In this document: positions 8,058 to 15,357 of the stretch, in pieces
Numbering within the stretch: position 1 is the stretch's first letter
Layout: the number at the start of each line of letters is the position of its first letter
Assembly: GCA_003343605.1 (NCBI GenBank)
Contig: QAKW01000035.1
Span: 1-35,509 of the forward strand
Direction of reading: 5' to 3'
DNA: 35,509 bases
From: Clostridiales bacterium
Lineage (GTDB): Bacteria; Bacillota; Clostridia; Oscillospirales; QAKW01
The notes under the pieces: generated by a model
The model's database searches: none
What the model saw: only the letters and a program-made list of their open reading frames with translations
Told to the model about the DNA's origin: nothing
Position numbers and translations under genes: made by a program

Positions 8058-9914
8058 TTATTCGCTCAGCAGCGCCCATACGGCATTGGCATAGGCTACC
8101 GGATCCTCTACCGGCAGGCCCTCGATCAGCAGCGCCTGATTATAAATCACTTCGGCCATCTTCTGAAGCTTCTCCCCTTCCGCTTTTTCCAAAACAGCAA
8201 ACAGCGGGTGGGCGGTATTGATTTCCAGCACTTTCTGGGCCTTCGCGCCCGGGTTCCCCTCCGGCATTGCCGAGAGTACCTTTTCCATCTCAATGGAGAT
8301 CTCGCCTTTGGTCGTAAGGCAGGCGGGATGGCTCACCAGGCGGGTAGAGGCCCTTACTTCGGCAACCCGGTCGCCCAGCGCCTCCTTAATGGCCTTCATC
8401 AGCTCTTCATGCTCTTCCGAAGGTTTTTCAGCCGCCTCAAAGCCCAGATCCGCATCGGTAATGTTTTTAAATTCCTTCTCTCCATAAGAACCCAGCACCT
8501 TCACGGCAAATTCATCTACATCTTCGGTAAAATAAAGCAGCTCATAGCCCTTGCCCAAAACACCCTCCGCCGCCGGCAGCGCGCGGATTTTTTCTTTGGT
8601 TTCGCCAGTACCGTAATAAATATATTTCTGCTCTTCCGGCATTCTTGCCACATATTCCTTCAGAGCGGTATATTCCTCTTCCAGAGAAGATTTGAAGAGA
8701 ATCAAATCCTGCAAAACGTCTTTATGGGTTCCCCAGTCGCTGTAGAGGCCGTATTTCAGGGTTCGCCCGAAGGCGTCAAAGAATTTCGTGTAGGCCGCGC
8801 GGTCTTTTTCCAGAAGCGAAAGCAGCTCCTTCTGAATGGTTTTGGTGAGATTCTTTGAGATCGCCTTCAGCTGGTAATCCTGCTGCAGCAGCTCACGGGA
8901 AATATTCAGCGAAAGATCCGCCGAATCAACCAACCCCTGCACAAACCCGAAATAATCGGGCAGCAGATCGGCGCACTTTTCCATGATCATCACGCCGTTG
9001 GAATAAAGCGCCAGCCCTTTTTTGAAATCTTTGGTATAAAAATCGTAGGGGGCCGATGCGGGGATATAGAGCAGTGCCGTGTAGGTCAGGCTGCCCTCCA
9101 CATTGGTATGAATGGTTTTAACCGGCTCATCAAAACCATAGCGCTGCGCGTGATAAAAAGCCTTATAATCCTCGTCTTTCAGCTCTTTTTTAGGCTTTTT
9201 CCAGAGCGGGATGCGGCTGTTGAGGGTTGTAAGCTCCGTGTAATCTTCATATTCATCTTCCGTTCCTTCCTTTTTGCGGGATTTCGTCATCTCCATGCGG
9301 ATCGGATATTTAATAAAATCGGAATACTTCTTCACCAGCTCTGAAATGCGGTATTGCTCCAGAAATTCATCATAATTTTCATGCTCAGTGTTGGGCTTGA
9401 TATGCAGCACGATTTCGGTTCCGCTTTCGGGCTTTTCCGTTTCGCTCACCGTGTATCCATCGCTCCCTTTGGAAGTCCAGCGCCAGGCGGTATCCTCCCC
9501 TTCCCTGCGGGTTGTGACGGTTACCTCATCGGCCACCATAAAGGCCGAATAAAAGCCCACGCCGAATTGGCCGATGATATCAACGCCCTCCTGCTCCTCG
9601 GCTTCTGCCTTAAATTTAAATGAACCGCTCTCGGCGATGGTGCCGAGATTTTTCTCCAGTTCCTCGCGGCTCATGCCAACGCCGCGGTCGCTTACCGTCA
9701 GCGTGCGCTGTTCCTTATCGATGGAAAGCAGGATCTCATAGCGATCCCGATCAAGCTCCCCGCCGCCCAGCAGCGCGTTATAATAGCTTTTATCAGAAGC
9801 ATCGGATGCATTGGAGATCAGCTCTCTTAAAAAAATCTCTTTTTGCGTATAGATGGAATGAATCATCAGGTCCAGCAGCCGCTTGGACTCCGCTTTAAAC
9901 TGTTTTTTCGCCAT
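8058..9914 (-). CDS. htpG: molecular chaperone HtpG (Hsp90)
   Basis: This is the bacterial Hsp90 ATP-dependent chaperone, a cytosolic homodimer that remodels client proteins under stress. From the ATG at 9914 it is 618 residues, the normal family size. The GHKL ATPase domain shows ELISNASDASDK (the Mg/ATP Asn), 'DRGVGMSREE' and 'GQFGVGFYSAFMVAD'. The middle domain includes 'IPLWKKPKKEL' and 'SADLSLNISRELLQQD'. The C-terminal dimerisation region ends in EDPVAYANAVWALLSE. The longer in-frame start at 9947 is rejected because it lies inside the CIRCE operator and upstream of the AAGGAATTG ribosome site. A perfect CIRCE and a sigma-A promoter precede it, so HrcA repression is likely. It is monocistronic. 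Confidence 0.98.
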   Translation of the reverse strand: MAKKQFKAESKRLLDLMIHSIYTQKEIFLRELISNASDASDKSYYNALLGGGELDRDRYEILLSIDKEQRTLTVSDRGVGMSREELEKNLGTIAESGSFKFKAEAEEQEGVDIIGQFGVGFYSAFMVADEVTVTTRREGEDTAWRWTSKGSDGYTVSETEKPESGTEIVLHIKPNTEHENYDEFLEQYRISELVKKYSDFIKYPIRMEMTKSRKKEGTEDEYEDYTELTTLNSRIPLWKKPKKELKDEDYKAFYHAQRYGFDEPVKTIHTNVEGSLTYTALLYIPASAPYDFYTKDFKKGLALYSNGVMIMEKCADLLPDYFGFVQGLVDSADLSLNISRELLQQDYQLKAISKNLTKTIQKELLSLLEKDRAAYTKFFDAFGRTLKYGLYSDWGTHKDVLQDLILFKSSLEEEYTALKEYVARMPEEQKYIYYGTGETKEKIRALPAAEGVLGKGYELLYFTEDVDEFAVKVLGSYGEKEFKNITDADLGFEAAEKPSEEHEELMKAIKEALGDRVAEVRASTRLVSHPACLTTKGEISIEMEKVLSAMPEGNPGAKAQKVLEINTAHPLFAVLEKAEGEKLQKMAEVIYNQALLIEGLPVEDPVAYANAVWALLSE

Positions 9915-9940
9915 TTTCAATTCCTTCTTTTTGAATAAAA

Positions 9941-9967
9941 TTAGCACTCAATACCTCGGAGTGCTAA
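9941..9967 (-). promoter_or_regulatory. CIRCE operator (HrcA binding site)
   Basis: TTAGCACTC and GAGTGCTAA are separated by nine bases, an exact match to the CIRCE consensus. It overlaps the expected transcription start of htpG. HrcA bound here would block transcription until heat or misfolded protein ties up the chaperonin. Confidence 0.95.
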
Positions 9968-9971
9968 AATT

Positions 9972-10000
9972 AGTTTACTCCCCTTTTCCTAATTTGTCAA
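9972..10000 (-). promoter_or_regulatory. sigma-A promoter of htpG
   Basis: On the minus strand TTGACA (9995-10000) and TAAACT (9972-9977) are spaced 17 bases apart, directly upstream of the CIRCE element. Confidence 0.85.
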
Positions 10001-10279
10001 GTAATTTTTTTGCATAGACGATACGATCCGCCCAATGCAAATGGGCGTAAATACCAAGAAGCTGCGATCCAGGGGGCTTGCGTTTGCGGTTAAACGGTCA
10101 TTGTTCCCTCGGCAAGATCCCTTGCAACCATACAAAACCTTGAGAAACTCCCGTGAATCAAAAAGATTTTCACCACCGATATGGGGGTCTGCCGCCTGCG
10201 CCCTGATCTGTTCGGCTGTCTCTCCATCCAGCGTCAGACAGTATTCTTTTTTCGGCTTCATGATCATCCTGTCTTTCAC
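9989..10279 (-). CDS. small hypothetical ORF, possibly frameshifted
   Basis: A GTG at 10279, nine bases after GGGAG, opens a 96-codon frame that follows the Spo0A-C-like gene by about 20 bases. The N-terminal ~45 residues (PKKEYCLTLDGETAEQIRA...) look protein-like. The C-terminal part is unconvincing and runs into the htpG promoter. In the adjacent frame a plausible ending, CMVARDLAEGTMTV then stop at 10090, is visible after the AAGGTTTTG run near 10130. The real gene may therefore end near 10090 and carry a one-base frameshift. No family is recognised. Confidence 0.35.
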   Translation of the reverse strand: MKDRMIMKPKKEYCLTLDGETAEQIRAQAADPHIGGENLFDSREFLKVLYGCKGSCRGNNDRLTANASPLDRSFLVFTPICIGRIVSSMQKNYLTN

Positions 10280-10298
10280 TTTTCTTTGCTCCCTCAAT

Positions 10299-10517
10299 TT
10301 AATCTTCTTCCAAATCTCTTATTATCCGCTCTGTTAAAAATCGAATCATTTCTTCCGGCGTTGGTTTTTTTCCGGCTGCCGGAATTTCTTTTTGAAAGGC
10401 ACGGACTTTTGGATTATCCGATTCCCATGCTGCCTCAATAGCCGCTTCAATATCCCGTTTTACTTCCGCCGCAGTGACGCCATGCCGTTTGGCTATTTGA
10501 TTAAAGATATCTTCCAT
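10299..10517 (-). CDS. small Spo0A C-terminal-domain-like protein
   Basis: This 72-residue protein starts at the ATG at 10517 (MEDIFNQIAKRHGVTAAEV); a GGAGGTG element lies about 12 bases upstream. The phrase 'AEVKRDIEAAIEAAW' followed by 'KPTPEEMIRFLTERI' resembles the helical DNA-binding domain of Spo0A, the sporulation master regulator. There is no receiver domain, as in small stand-alone proteins often annotated this way in Clostridia. It may bind DNA or may simply share the fold. It has its own promoter and lies divergent from the first XRE gene. Confidence 0.65.
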   Translation of the reverse strand: MEDIFNQIAKRHGVTAAEVKRDIEAAIEAAWESDNPKVRAFQKEIPAAGKKPTPEEMIRFLTERIIRDLEED

Positions 10518-10564
10518 TTTTATAAAACGCACCTCCATATATATTTAAATTCTCTATAAAAATA

Positions 10565-10593
10565 ATTATAGATAATTTGATTATATATGTCAA
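10565..10593 (-). promoter_or_regulatory. promoter for the Spo0A-C-like gene
   Basis: Perfect TTGACA (10588-10593) and TATAAT (10565-10570) boxes with a 17-base spacer on the minus strand. The region is very AT-rich and shared with the divergent XRE gene. No clear promoter for the XRE gene could be picked out. Confidence 0.8.
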
Positions 10594-10664
10594 CAAAAAT
10601 TGATAATATAATTCCCTGTTTTTAAATTAACATGTAATACAATTATATCTAGAGGTGATTATAT

Positions 10665-10970
10665 ATGTGGGAAGAACAATTTGGCCAACGTTTATATGAG
10701 CTCCGGGTAAATCAAAATAAATCTGCAAGAGACTTGAGTTTATCAATAGGGCAAAGTGAGAGTTATATAAATAAAATCGAGAACAGTAAAGCTTTTCCAT
10801 CCATGCAGGTTTTCTTTTATATTTGCGAATATCTGAATATCACCCCTCAAGAATTCTTCAATGAACATCATGAATATCCTGAATTAATCTATCAAATCCT
10901 GCTGAACTTGGAAAAAATGAATCAGCAGCAGCTGAAAAATATTTTAAATATCACAAACGATATGATTTAA
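10665..10970 (+). CDS. XRE-family HTH transcriptional regulator (copy 1)
   Basis: This is a 101-residue DNA-binding protein. Residues ~6-65 form a Cro/C1-type helix-turn-helix with the recognition segment 'SIGQSESYINKIENSKAFPSM', and then 'ICEYLNITPQEFF', the usual C-terminal helix of this family. The tail (~70-101) is a short helical region with 'LEKMNQQQLKNIL', perhaps for dimerisation. Ribosome site AGAGGTG precedes the ATG. The gene is noticeably more AT-rich than its paralogue 111 bases downstream, which hints at a different history or relaxed selection. Targets are unknown; autoregulation is common in the family. Confidence 0.9.
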   Translation: MWEEQFGQRLYELRVNQNKSARDLSLSIGQSESYINKIENSKAFPSMQVFFYICEYLNITPQEFFNEHHEYPELIYQILLNLEKMNQQQLKNILNITNDMI

Positions 10971-11013
10971 GAAGGATAGATGATTATACTATTCAATAAT
11001 ACTATTATTGATA

Positions 11014-11028
11014 TTTAGATTATCTAAA
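11014..11028. promoter_or_regulatory. palindrome upstream of second XRE gene (possible operator)
   Basis: TTTAGAT-T-ATCTAAA is a perfect 7-bp inverted repeat. It lies in the spacer of a weak TTGATA/TATATT promoter candidate upstream of the second XRE gene. It is a plausible site for one of the two XRE proteins, but this is inferred only from position. Confidence 0.4.
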
Positions 11029-11081
11029 ATATATTTGTAATATATTAAAATATTTTTAGAGTAAGAAGGGAGTGGATTAAA

Positions 11082-11414
11082 ATGCATAAGGCTGCGTTTG
11101 GTAAACGGCTGTACGAACTGCGGCAAAAGACCAAAATGTCTGCCCGGGATTTAAGCTTCTCTCTGGGGCAAAGCGCAAGCTACATCAATAAAATCGAAAA
11201 CGGTAAATCCTATCCCTCCATGCAACGCTTTTTTGAGATCTGCGATTATTTAAATATTACGCCCCACGAATTTTTTGATGAAAACCGCTCTGATCCGGAA
11301 GCCTTCCGGGAGATCATCCAGAATTTGGGTCGGATGAATGGAGAGCAGGTTGAGGCGGTTCGCTCCATTGCGGATCAATTGGCACATACGCCGAAAAACC
11401 GCACAAGAAGATAA
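11082..11414 (+). CDS. XRE-family HTH transcriptional regulator (copy 2)
   Basis: This 110-residue paralogue of the preceding XRE protein is alignable along almost its whole length: LYELRQKTKMSARDLSFSLG, SYINKIENGK, then ICDYLNITPHEFF. The end (RMNGEQVEAVRSIADQL) corresponds to the tail of copy 1. GAAGGGAGTGG gives a good ribosome site. The codon use matches the host better than copy 1. A strong terminator follows. Two similar repressors side by side could compete for the same operators, but no target genes are evident. Confidence 0.92.
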   Translation: MHKAAFGKRLYELRQKTKMSARDLSFSLGQSASYINKIENGKSYPSMQRFFEICDYLNITPHEFFDENRSDPEAFREIIQNLGRMNGEQVEAVRSIADQLAHTPKNRTRR

Positions 11415-11417
11415 AAT

Positions 11418-11437
11418 CGGCCGTATTCATACGGCCG
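11418..11437. other. inverted repeat after XRE gene
   Basis: CGGCCGTAT and ATACGGCCG form a perfect 9-bp stem around two bases, four bases after the XRE stop codon. It has no T-run and is probably part of the transcript end structure. Confidence 0.6.
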
Positions 11438-11447
11438 TTACTAAACA

Positions 11448-11473
11448 AAAAAGCCCCCTACGGGGCTTTTTAT
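11448..11473 (+). terminator. rho-independent terminator of XRE gene
   Basis: AAAAAGCCCC and GGGGCTTTTT form a hairpin with a four-base loop, followed by TATTTTTT. Confidence 0.92.
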
Positions 11474-11559
11474 TTTTTCTTACGGAGAACAACAGATCGA
11501 ATCGGCGTTTATAAATCTAAGCAAGTTCCTTTCCATCACCGCGCCGAGCGGCAACATCT

Positions 11560-11576
11560 GGTAAAGTAGCTTTACC
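11560..11576. other. small inverted repeat in non-coding region
   Basis: GGTAAAG-TAG-CTTTACC is a perfect 7-bp inverted repeat inside the ~395-base gap 11415-11808. Apart from the hairpins and DnaA-box-like 9-mers listed, no gene was seen in this gap. Confidence 0.5.
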
Positions 11577-11639
11577 CGTTCTGTACTGCTCCGGCGCAGC
11601 CGTTATAATCACGGATCGAGATTCCGCATAAAGAAATTT

Positions 11640-11667
11640 TTAAAAACAGCCGGGAAACAGTTCCCGG
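11640..11667 (-). terminator. terminator of the long minus-strand operon
   Basis: On the minus strand CCGGGAA-CTGT-TTCCCGG is followed by CTGTTTTTA. It lies about 140 bases after the last gene of the lepA operon and is the best candidate for its end. Confidence 0.6.
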
Positions 11668-11702
11668 TAAAGTTTACATATCCAAATATTTCCAAACTAC
11701 AT

Positions 11703-11786
11703 TTTTCAACAGAGAAAACGGCCTGATTATCCGGATTTTTAATGGATCAGAAGCGGTTATTCACATTTTCAACAGAGTTATCAACA
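11703..11786. promoter_or_regulatory. cluster of DnaA-box-like 9-mers
   Basis: TTTTCAACA (11703), TTATTCACA (11757), TTTTCAACA (11766) and TTATCAACA (11778) all face the same way. Two of them differ by one base from the consensus TTATCCACA, and three are packed into 30 bases in an AT-rich stretch. This resembles Firmicute origin or DnaA-binding regions, but no dnaA, dnaN or recF gene is nearby. A DnaA titration or regulatory site is as likely as an origin. Confidence 0.45.
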
Positions 11787-11808
11787 ACTTTTATGTAAAC
11801 AACACGGC

Positions 11809-12609
11809 TTATTTTTTCTTTTTGATTACGCATATCATGATAAACCAGAGGACCATTGCACCGAGCGTTCCATAGTAAAGTGCGGTTTTAACAACACTGG
11901 AAAGAGAAAAGAAGGCAAGGACGGCAAGGGCGCATGCTGTTAACGCAAGCGGAACCGCCGGAATATACCAGGATAAGCGGAATACCCGGAATCGGGAAAA
12001 GCGGCAGCCGGTCAGCCAGATCAGATAAACCGCCAACAGAATCCCCGTGACAACCGGCATGCAGGCCTTGGGTGAGAGATAATGATATTCGGGCGCATTC
12101 ATGATCGGCGCAGAGGCCGAAAAATACAGCTCAAAATAATAGCAGAAGGCAACGCAATCGGCTGTAATCAGCCAGCAGAGCGCACTCAGCGCAGGGTTTA
12201 ACGTATAGTAAACAACAAAGGCGGTAAAATAGCCCAGATAGGCGCAGAAAACCAGAAAGGTTACAAGCTTGAAAACATTCAGGCCCACACCGGTTAACAC
12301 CAGATAGGGAAAAATCAGCGCCATCAGCGGTGCAACCAGCAGATAAAGAATAAACGGAATGGTAAATATCCGCGATTCCGCCTGTTTTTTACCGCGGTAA
12401 TACCGAAACAGCAGCACGGCAAATACTGCCGCTGTGATGAAGATCAAAAGCGGCATCAGCCAGGGCAGCATCCGGCGAAAAACATAATCATAGCGGTAAC
12501 GGGCAAACCGTTCTGCATAGAGCAGCAGCCCCATCAGCAGGCAGTTGAAGAATACCAGACTGATCCGGGCAGATAATATTTCAAGATTATTTTTTGCATG
12601 TTTTGCCAT
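11809..12609 (-). CDS. multi-pass membrane protein, unknown function
   Basis: The 266-residue protein has about seven hydrophobic membrane segments, for example 'LPWLMPLLIFITAAVFAVLLF', the region around 'FKLVTFLVFCAYLGYF', and a final 'GTLGAMVLWFIMICVI' followed by a KKKK cytoplasmic tail. Start ATG 12609 is preceded by AAAGGAATAAACCCG; an upstream TTG at 12633 would overlap no ribosome site. It lies 24 bases after rsmE as the last gene of the operon. No family was recognised. Confidence 0.8.
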   Translation of the reverse strand: MAKHAKNNLEILSARISLVFFNCLLMGLLLYAERFARYRYDYVFRRMLPWLMPLLIFITAAVFAVLLFRYYRGKKQAESRIFTIPFILYLLVAPLMALIFPYLVLTGVGLNVFKLVTFLVFCAYLGYFTAFVVYYTLNPALSALCWLITADCVAFCYYFELYFSASAPIMNAPEYHYLSPKACMPVVTGILLAVYLIWLTGCRFSRFRVFRLSWYIPAVPLALTACALAVLAFFSLSSVVKTALYYGTLGAMVLWFIMICVIKKKK

Positions 12610-12633
12610 CGGGTTTATTCCTTTCGGGTGCAA

Positions 12634-13326
12634 TTATAAATTTCCGGTGCGGTCCAGCAAAATCGGCATCAAAAATGCCGCGGCCTCTTCGCACCGCAGA
12701 ATCCGTTTGCCCAGTGAGCAGCAGGGAAGCAGATCCGCTTCCTGCGGTGTAAGCCCTCCCTCCGGACCGATCAGGAAAGCAATGGTGCCGCGCTCAGGCA
12801 GTGCGGGCAAAGGTGCCGTTGCATTTTCATAGCAGAGAAAAAAGGCATCGGCCCGGCGCATCTCCGCCGCCGCCTGTTCAAAAGTGCAGAGGTCGCTGAT
12901 TTCAGGCAGCACGCTTCTGCCGCTTTGCGTAGCTGCTGCGCGCACGATTTTTTCCCAGCGCGCCCGCTTGGCCTCCCCCGGTGCCCCGGCAACGCATCTG
13001 GCGCTTAAAACCGGGATAAAGCGGCTGACGCCCAGCGGTGTACAGCGCCGGAGAACCTCCTCCATTTTATCCCCTTTGGGCAGGCATTGATAAAGATGAA
13101 AGGAAACGGCGCATTCCGCCTGGGCGGGCGTTCGGCTTTCAATCAGAAAAGCTGCGCCTTCCCGGGTGCATCCGGTCATTCGTGCCAGATAATCCCAACC
13201 CCGACCGTCGCAGAATACAACCCTGTCGCCCACCGCCATCCGGCGGGCGCGGGTGAGATGCCGGTAAGTTTCCCCTTCAACCGTAAACCGGTCACCGGGA
13301 ATCGAAGGTAAAAAGAAATGTTCCAT
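12634..13326 (-). CDS. rsmE: 16S rRNA (uracil-1498-N3)-methyltransferase RsmE
   Basis: RsmE methylates N3 of U1498 in 16S rRNA using S-adenosylmethionine. From the ATG at 13326 it is 230 residues, close to the usual length. The N-terminal PUA-like part (MEHFFLPSIPGDRF, 'HLTRARRMAVGDRVVFCDG') is followed by the SPOUT-type knotted domain with 'CLPKGDKMEEVLRRCTPLGV', 'IGPEGGLTPQEADLL' and 'LGKRILRCEEAAAF'. An in-frame extension to 13440 overlaps prmA heavily and is rejected; GGAGG precedes the chosen start. It begins seven bases after the prmA stop. The pairing prmA-rsmE is common in Firmicutes. Confidence 0.96.
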   Translation of the reverse strand: MEHFFLPSIPGDRFTVEGETYRHLTRARRMAVGDRVVFCDGRGWDYLARMTGCTREGAAFLIESRTPAQAECAVSFHLYQCLPKGDKMEEVLRRCTPLGVSRFIPVLSARCVAGAPGEAKRARWEKIVRAAATQSGRSVLPEISDLCTFEQAAAEMRRADAFFLCYENATAPLPALPERGTIAFLIGPEGGLTPQEADLLPCCSLGKRILRCEEAAAFLMPILLDRTGNL

Positions 13327-13333
13327 TTTGTAT

Positions 13334-14278
13334 TCAGCCTCCGGCAACGATCGCGACCCAGCCGCGTTCTTCTTCAATTTTGCAGATCTTAAGCCCGGCT
13401 CCGCAGATGGCGGCCCGTAACTCCTCTTTTCGGGTATCAATAATACCGGATGCGATCAGAATGCCGCCGGGCGCGAGTACCCGGCGGAGATCGCGCAGCA
13501 GCTCCAGAATAACGTCTGCCACAATATTGGCGGTCACAACCGGAAATTTCCCCTCAACCACGGTTAAAAGATCCCCCACCCGGTAGGAAACCCGGTCTTC
13601 CAGGTGGTTGAGCGCGGCGTTGCGCCGTGCAACCGAAACAGCCATCTCATCAATATCGCAGCCAAAAGCACCGGCCGCGCCAAGCAGCGTTCCGCCGATG
13701 GAGAGAATTCCGCTGCCGCAGCCTACATCCAGAATGGTTTTTCCGGAAAGAGAAAGCTCCGAGAGCGCCTTGAGGCAGAGCCGGGTAGTTTCATGGGCAC
13801 CGGTGCCAAAGGCCATTCCGGGATCAATTCTCATCACCGTTTCGCCCGCGGCCGGGTGGTAATCTTCCCAGAGCGGCGCTACCACCAGTTTTCCGATATG
13901 AATGGGTTTATAATACTGTTTCCAGCCATTTTGCCAGTCTTCTTCCGGCAGATCGGAGACCTGTGTTTCCAGTGTCCCGTAAAGGGCATGCTCCGGCGCA
14001 CGGCGCAGCAGCTCAAGCCGCTGCTCAATATCAGAAAAGAGTGCCGCGCCCTGTGCGTTATCGGCGGCGTAGACCTTAATCAGCGTTTTGCCGGTTTGTC
14101 CAAGCGCCAGCAGGGCATCATCCACATAATCCCAATGCGGCGTAACCGTGCGCAGAAATTCCGCAAAATCTTCCGGATCCACAATTTCGAAACCGCCCGC
14201 TCCCGCCGCCACCAGCAGGTTGCTGACCGCCTCCTGCCCGGTGGGGAGCGTTTCGATATTCATCTGTTTATAATTCAT
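13334..14278 (-). CDS. prmA: ribosomal protein L11 methyltransferase PrmA
   Basis: PrmA trimethylates amino groups of ribosomal protein L11. The 314-residue protein has an N-terminal substrate-binding domain (~1-100) and a Rossmann methyltransferase domain with 'MRIDPGMAFGTGAHETTRLCL' split around the conserved GTGAHETT loop, ILDVGCGSGILSIG for SAM binding, and 'VTANIVADVILELL' as the catalytic-site loop. The ATG at 14278 has AAGGAG eight bases upstream and overlaps the hemW stop as ATGA, so the two are translationally coupled. Confidence 0.97.
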   Translation of the reverse strand: MNYKQMNIETLPTGQEAVSNLLVAAGAGGFEIVDPEDFAEFLRTVTPHWDYVDDALLALGQTGKTLIKVYAADNAQGAALFSDIEQRLELLRRAPEHALYGTLETQVSDLPEEDWQNGWKQYYKPIHIGKLVVAPLWEDYHPAAGETVMRIDPGMAFGTGAHETTRLCLKALSELSLSGKTILDVGCGSGILSIGGTLLGAAGAFGCDIDEMAVSVARRNAALNHLEDRVSYRVGDLLTVVEGKFPVVTANIVADVILELLRDLRRVLAPGGILIASGIIDTRKEELRAAICGAGLKICKIEEERGWVAIVAGG

Positions 14279-15357
14279 TTTGTCTGCTCCTTTGCCAGAA
14301 TTTCCGCAATGATGGCGTTTGATAGATAAAAACCCCGTTCGTTGAGGCAAAACCGGCCGTCTTTAATTATGGAAAAATCCCGATAGCGGGAAAGAGCCAG
14401 CCCGGCTGGAAGCAGTGATAAGGGAATACCTTCACTGGTGCGCAGCCCCAGCATCACCTGCTCAAACCAGGCCTCCTCGGGGCCGATTTTCTCCGAATTC
14501 CGGAGCTGGAGCGGATGCAGCAAAAATTTTTCCGTATCCGCTTCATAATGGTACCGCACCCCCCGGAGAAAGGAATGTGCAGCCGGCCCCAGTCCCAGAT
14601 AATCGGTACGCCGCCAATAAGCAAAATTATGCCTTGAGACCTGGCCGTGCCGCGCAAAATTTGAAATTTCATAATGCAGGAATCCTGCCTGCCCGGCTTT
14701 TTCGCAAAGCAGCCGGTAAAGCGTTTCCTCTCTCTCTTCCGCCATGGGACGGACCCCCTGCCGAAAAAGAGGAGTGCCTTCTTCCAGCTGAAGTGAATAG
14801 GCCGAAAGATGAGTGAGCGGAAACGCCAGCAGGGTATCGAGGGTATCCTCAAAGCTTTCTGCCGTCTGCCCCGGCAGGCCATACATCACATCGGCGCTTA
14901 CATTGCAGAAGCCGGCTTCAAAAATATCCCGGAGTGCCTGCAGCGCCTTTTGGCGGGTATGCAGCCGGCCCAGCCGCGCAAGTTCCCGGTCGCAGAGCGA
15001 TTGCACGCCGAGCGAAACCCGGTTGACCCCCGCCTGATGAAGCGCCTGCAGCAGAGAAGGATCCGTACTCTCCGGATTGAGTTCCACCGTTATTTCCATC
15101 TGATCCTCAAAGCCGAAGCTGGCTCTGCTCTGCAGGATCAGGCGGGTGAGATGCTCCCCGCCCAGCAGCGCCGGGGTTCCGCCGCCAAAATAAAGGGTTG
15201 CAAGCGGCCGCCCCTCCGCCTGCCCGAAATGACGCACCGCCCTTTCAAGCGTGTGCGCATAACGGGCGCATAAATCACGCTTTGCAGGCGCGGAATAAAA
15301 GGCGCAATAGGCACATTTCTGCCTGCAAAACGGAATATGAAGATAGAGTGAAAGCAT
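14275..15357 (-). CDS. hemW: radical SAM heme chaperone HemW
   Basis: This HemW-type protein (once called an oxygen-independent coproporphyrinogen oxidase homologue) has 360 residues. From the ATG at 15357, CRQKCAYC places the CX3CX2C iron-sulfur ligands at 11, 15 and 18. 'LYFGGGTPALL', 'TVELNPES' and 'GVNRVSLGVQS' follow as radical SAM barrel motifs, and the HemW C-terminal domain is present ('YWRRTDYLGLGPAAHSF'). It lacks the extra Cys just after the CX3CX2C motif that is typical of true HemN. An in-frame extension of 45 codons lies inside lepA and is rejected. The start shares one base with the lepA stop (TGATG). It likely inserts heme into respiratory proteins, if the host makes them. Confidence 0.92.
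   Translation of the reverse strand: MLSLYLHIPFCRQKCAYCAFYSAPAKRDLCARYAHTLERAVRHFGQAEGRPLATLYFGGGTPALLGGEHLTRLILQSRASFGFEDQMEITVELNPESTDPSLLQALHQAGVNRVSLGVQSLCDRELARLGRLHTRQKALQALRDIFEAGFCNVSADVMYGLPGQTAESFEDTLDTLLAFPLTHLSAYSLQLEEGTPLFRQGVRPMAEEREETLYRLLCEKAGQAGFLHYEISNFARHGQVSRHNFAYWRRTDYLGLGPAAHSFLRGVRYHYEADTEKFLLHPLQLRNSEKIGPEEAWFEQVMLGLRTSEGIPLSLLPAGLALSRYRDFSIIKDGRFCLNERGFYLSNAIIAEILAKEQTK

Noticed and set aside
7980..8858. A 292-codon open frame on the plus strand
   Set aside because: It is antisense to the 3' part of htpG and runs through the shared terminator.
9914..9947. Longer htpG start at 9947
   Set aside because: The extra codons lie within the CIRCE operator and upstream of the ribosome site, and the N-terminus would not match Hsp90.
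11703..11786. Calling this region the chromosome origin
   Set aside because: No dnaA, dnaN, recF or gyrB is nearby and no skew can be measured here, so it is listed only as a DnaA-box-like cluster.
13604..14329. A 241-codon open frame on the plus strand
   Set aside because: It is antisense to prmA, which has clear SAM-binding motifs.
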